This document shows positions 3,804 to 5,306 of a DNA stretch of 5,306 bases, in pieces. The DNA lies in the NCBI GenBank assembly GCA_013813185.1, contig JACCSD010000268.1, forward strand, positions 1 to 5,306. The letters run 5' to 3'. The translations under genes were made by a program, and so were the position numbers. The notes under the pieces are model-generated. The model did not search any database. It saw only the letters and a list, made by a program, of their open reading frames with translations, and was not told where the DNA came from. Within the stretch, counting starts at the first letter, position 1; every line of letters begins with the position of its first letter. This stretch comes from Burkholderiaceae bacterium. Its GTDB lineage: Bacteria; Pseudomonadota; Gammaproteobacteria; Burkholderiales; Burkholderiaceae_F.

Positions 3804-5306
3804 ATGCGCGCGCGCCAATTTTTCATTTCAACGCTTAAAGAAGCGCCGGCCGATGCCGAGGTGATCAGCCACTCGCTGATGCTGCGCGCCGGAATGATCC
3901 GGCGCCTGGCAGCCGGTATCTACACCTACATGCCGATCGGTCTGCGCTGCATTCGCAAGATCGAGACGATCATTCGCGAGGAGATGAACCGCGCCGGCGC
4001 GATCGAGCTGCTGATGCCGATCGTGCAACCAGCCGAGCTGTGGATCGAATCGGGCAGGTGGCAGAAAATGGGTCCGGAGATGCTGCGGCTGAAAGACCGG
4101 CACGAGCGTGACTTCATCGTCCAGCCGACCAGCGAAGAAGTGATCGCCGATGTCGTGCGCGAATTGATCGGCAGCTACAAGCAATTGCCGCTGAATTTCT
4201 ATCACATTCAAACCAAGTTTCGCGATGAACGGCGCCCGCGTTTCGGTCTGATGCGAGGGCGCGAGTTCACGATGAAGGACGCGTATTCGTTCGATCGCGA
4301 CGACGCCGGCGCACGCACGAGCTACCAGGCGATGTACGACGCCTACGGCCGAATATTCTCGCGTATGGGGCTGAAGTTTCGCGCGGTGGCGGCCGACACA
4401 GGCAACATCGGCGGCAATGCGAGTCACGAGTTCCAGGTGATCGCCGATACCGGAGAAGACGCGCTGGCGTACTGCCCGACCTCGGAGTACGCCGCCAACG
4501 TCGAGATGGCGGAAGCGTTGCCGCGCGCGGTCCAACGTGCGGCGGCGACGGAGGAACTGCGCAGGACGCCGACGCCCGGTAAAGAAAAATGCGAAGACGT
4601 GGCCGAGTTGCTCGGTCTCCCGCTGACGCGCACGGTCAAGTCAATCGTGCTGGCGGTCGACGACCCCGCAGCGGCCAACGCGGACGTATGGCTGGTTCTG
4701 ATCCGCGGCGACCACGAGCTGAACGAAGTCAAGGTCGGCAAAGTGCCGGGATTAAAGGGCGGATTTCGCTTCGCGACCGAGGCCGAGATCCTGCAACACT
4801 TCGGCTGTCGGCCAGGTTACCTCGGGCCGATCGGGACACTGAAACCGGTGACGGTAGTAGCCGATCGAACCGTCGCCAACATGAGCGATTTCGTCAGTGG
4901 CGCCAATGCTGAAGACTTTCACTACACCGGCGTCAACTGGGCGCGTGATATCCCCGAACCGATCGTCGCCGACGTCCGCAGCGTGGCGGCCGGCGATCCG
5001 TCACCCGACGGCAAGGGCGTTCTCGCGATTCAGCGGGGCATCGAGGTTGGGCATGTGTTTTCCGGATTGCCGTACGCGCAGAGCATGAATCTTCGGTTCA
5101 CCGACGAGGCCGGCAAGTCGCAAATGATGCTGATGGGAAGCTACGGCATTGGCGTCACGCGCCTGCTCGGCGCAGCGATCGAACAGAATCACGATGACAA
5201 GGGCATCGTGTGGCCCGATGCCATCGCGCCGTTTACGGTCGTTCTCACTCCGATCGGCTACGGCAAGTCGCAGCAAGTACGGCAAGTCGCCGACCAGTTG
5301 TATTCA
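3804..5306 (+). CDS. proS: Prolyl-tRNA synthetase, bacterial type with editing domain (C-terminus beyond window)
   Basis: Class II aminoacyl-tRNA synthetase that charges tRNA-Pro with proline in the cytoplasm. There are 501 open codons from ATG 3804 to the window edge; full-length proteins of this type are about 570-580 residues, so most of the C-terminal anticodon-binding domain is missing only because the window ends. The N-terminus ARQFFISTLKEAPADAEVIS is typical of proteobacteria. Motif 2 is TKFRDERRPRFGLMRGREF at 137-155, followed by TMKDAYSF at 156-163. Motif 3 is GSYGIGVTR at 445-453. Between them, from about 224 (CPTSEY) to about 400, lies the YbaK-like insertion that removes alanine from mischarged tRNA-Pro; TVKSIVLA holds K279, matching the E. 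coli editing lysine, and H373 in FHYTGVNW probably matches E. coli H369. No frameshift was found across the reading frame. Confidence 0.98.
   Translation, partial: MRARQFFISTLKEAPADAEVISHSLMLRAGMIRRLAAGIYTYMPIGLRCIRKIETIIREEMNRAGAIELLMPIVQPAELWIESGRWQKMGPEMLRLKDRHERDFIVQPTSEEVIADVVRELIGSYKQLPLNFYHIQTKFRDERRPRFGLMRGREFTMKDAYSFDRDDAGARTSYQAMYDAYGRIFSRMGLKFRAVAADTGNIGGNASHEFQVIADTGEDALAYCPTSEYAANVEMAEALPRAVQRAAATEELRRTPTPGKEKCEDVAELLGLPLTRTVKSIVLAVDDPAAANADVWLVLIRGDHELNEVKVGKVPGLKGGFRFATEAEILQHFGCRPGYLGPIGTLKPVTVVADRTVANMSDFVSGANAEDFHYTGVNWARDIPEPIVADVRSVAAGDPSPDGKGVLAIQRGIEVGHVFSGLPYAQSMNLRFTDEAGKSQMMLMGSYGIGVTRLLGAAIEQNHDDKGIVWPDAIAPFTVVLTPIGYGKSQQVRQVADQLYS
5259..5290 (+). repeat. 13-base direct repeat within proS
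   Basis: TACGGCAAGTCGC occurs at 5259-5271 and again at 5278-5290, a 19-base period, so the two copies are read in different frames. The 11-base core CGGCAAGTCGC also occurs at 5111-5121. The reading frame of proS is kept throughout. Likely chance or a small local duplication. Confidence 0.6.

Noticed and set aside
3828..4535. Long 235-codon open frame on the minus strand opposite the 5' part of proS
   Set aside because: It lies wholly antisense to a well-conserved proS frame, has a His/Arg/Ala-rich composition typical of GC-rich shadow frames, and shows no recognisable domain or ribosome binding site.
5001..5285. 94-codon minus-strand open frame opposite proS
   Set aside because: Antisense to the catalytic motif 3 region of proS, with no domain signal; a shadow frame.

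Overview
The window reads as the chromosome of a GC-rich betaproteobacterium, most likely in or near Burkholderiales. The evidence is protein similarity recalled from the families: the L21 C-terminus MRRRKHFQKHGGHRQNYTELRIDSI, L27 LGVKVYG and ObgE ENGRGSDCYG are betaproteobacterial in style. The gene order also fits: a divergent gene, then rplU-rpmA-obgE-proB on the plus strand, a convergent rppH, and a divergent proS. I could not run a search, so the genus is left open.

Layout. At 1-94 (minus) is the first 31 codons of a divergent gene, probably ispB by position. At 95-205 is a compact divergent promoter region with a good sigma-70 promoter for rplU. rplU (206-514) and rpmA (577-858) encode the large-subunit ribosomal proteins L21 and L27. 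A strong intrinsic terminator (876-908) follows rpmA. Then come obgE (934-2019, GTG start), a ribosome-assembly GTPase, and proB (2016-3131), glutamate 5-kinase, which overlaps obgE by four bases (ATGA). rppH (3150-3728, minus), an RNA pyrophosphohydrolase, converges on proB with only 18 bases between the stops. A 75-base divergent intergenic region (3729-3803) precedes proS (3804 to the window end), prolyl-tRNA synthetase, which lacks its C-terminus only because the window stops.

How it fits together. Most of the window serves protein synthesis: two 50S proteins, a GTPase that matures the 50S subunit, and a tRNA synthetase. proB and proS both concern proline, its synthesis and its charging onto tRNA. 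rppH starts 5'-end-dependent mRNA decay. The terminator between rpmA and obgE would let the ribosomal proteins be made in large amounts while obgE-proB depends on read-through or a promoter I could not find.

I see no mobile element, CRISPR array, tRNA or rRNA gene, phage gene or new multi-gene system. This is a conserved housekeeping region. The points worth checking are regulatory: a possible leaderless start for the divergent gene, the internal terminator, an A7-G4 run in obgE that could act as a slippery site, and short direct repeats in proS. All genes are intact in the sequence given, and there is no gene-free stretch longer than about 110 bases.
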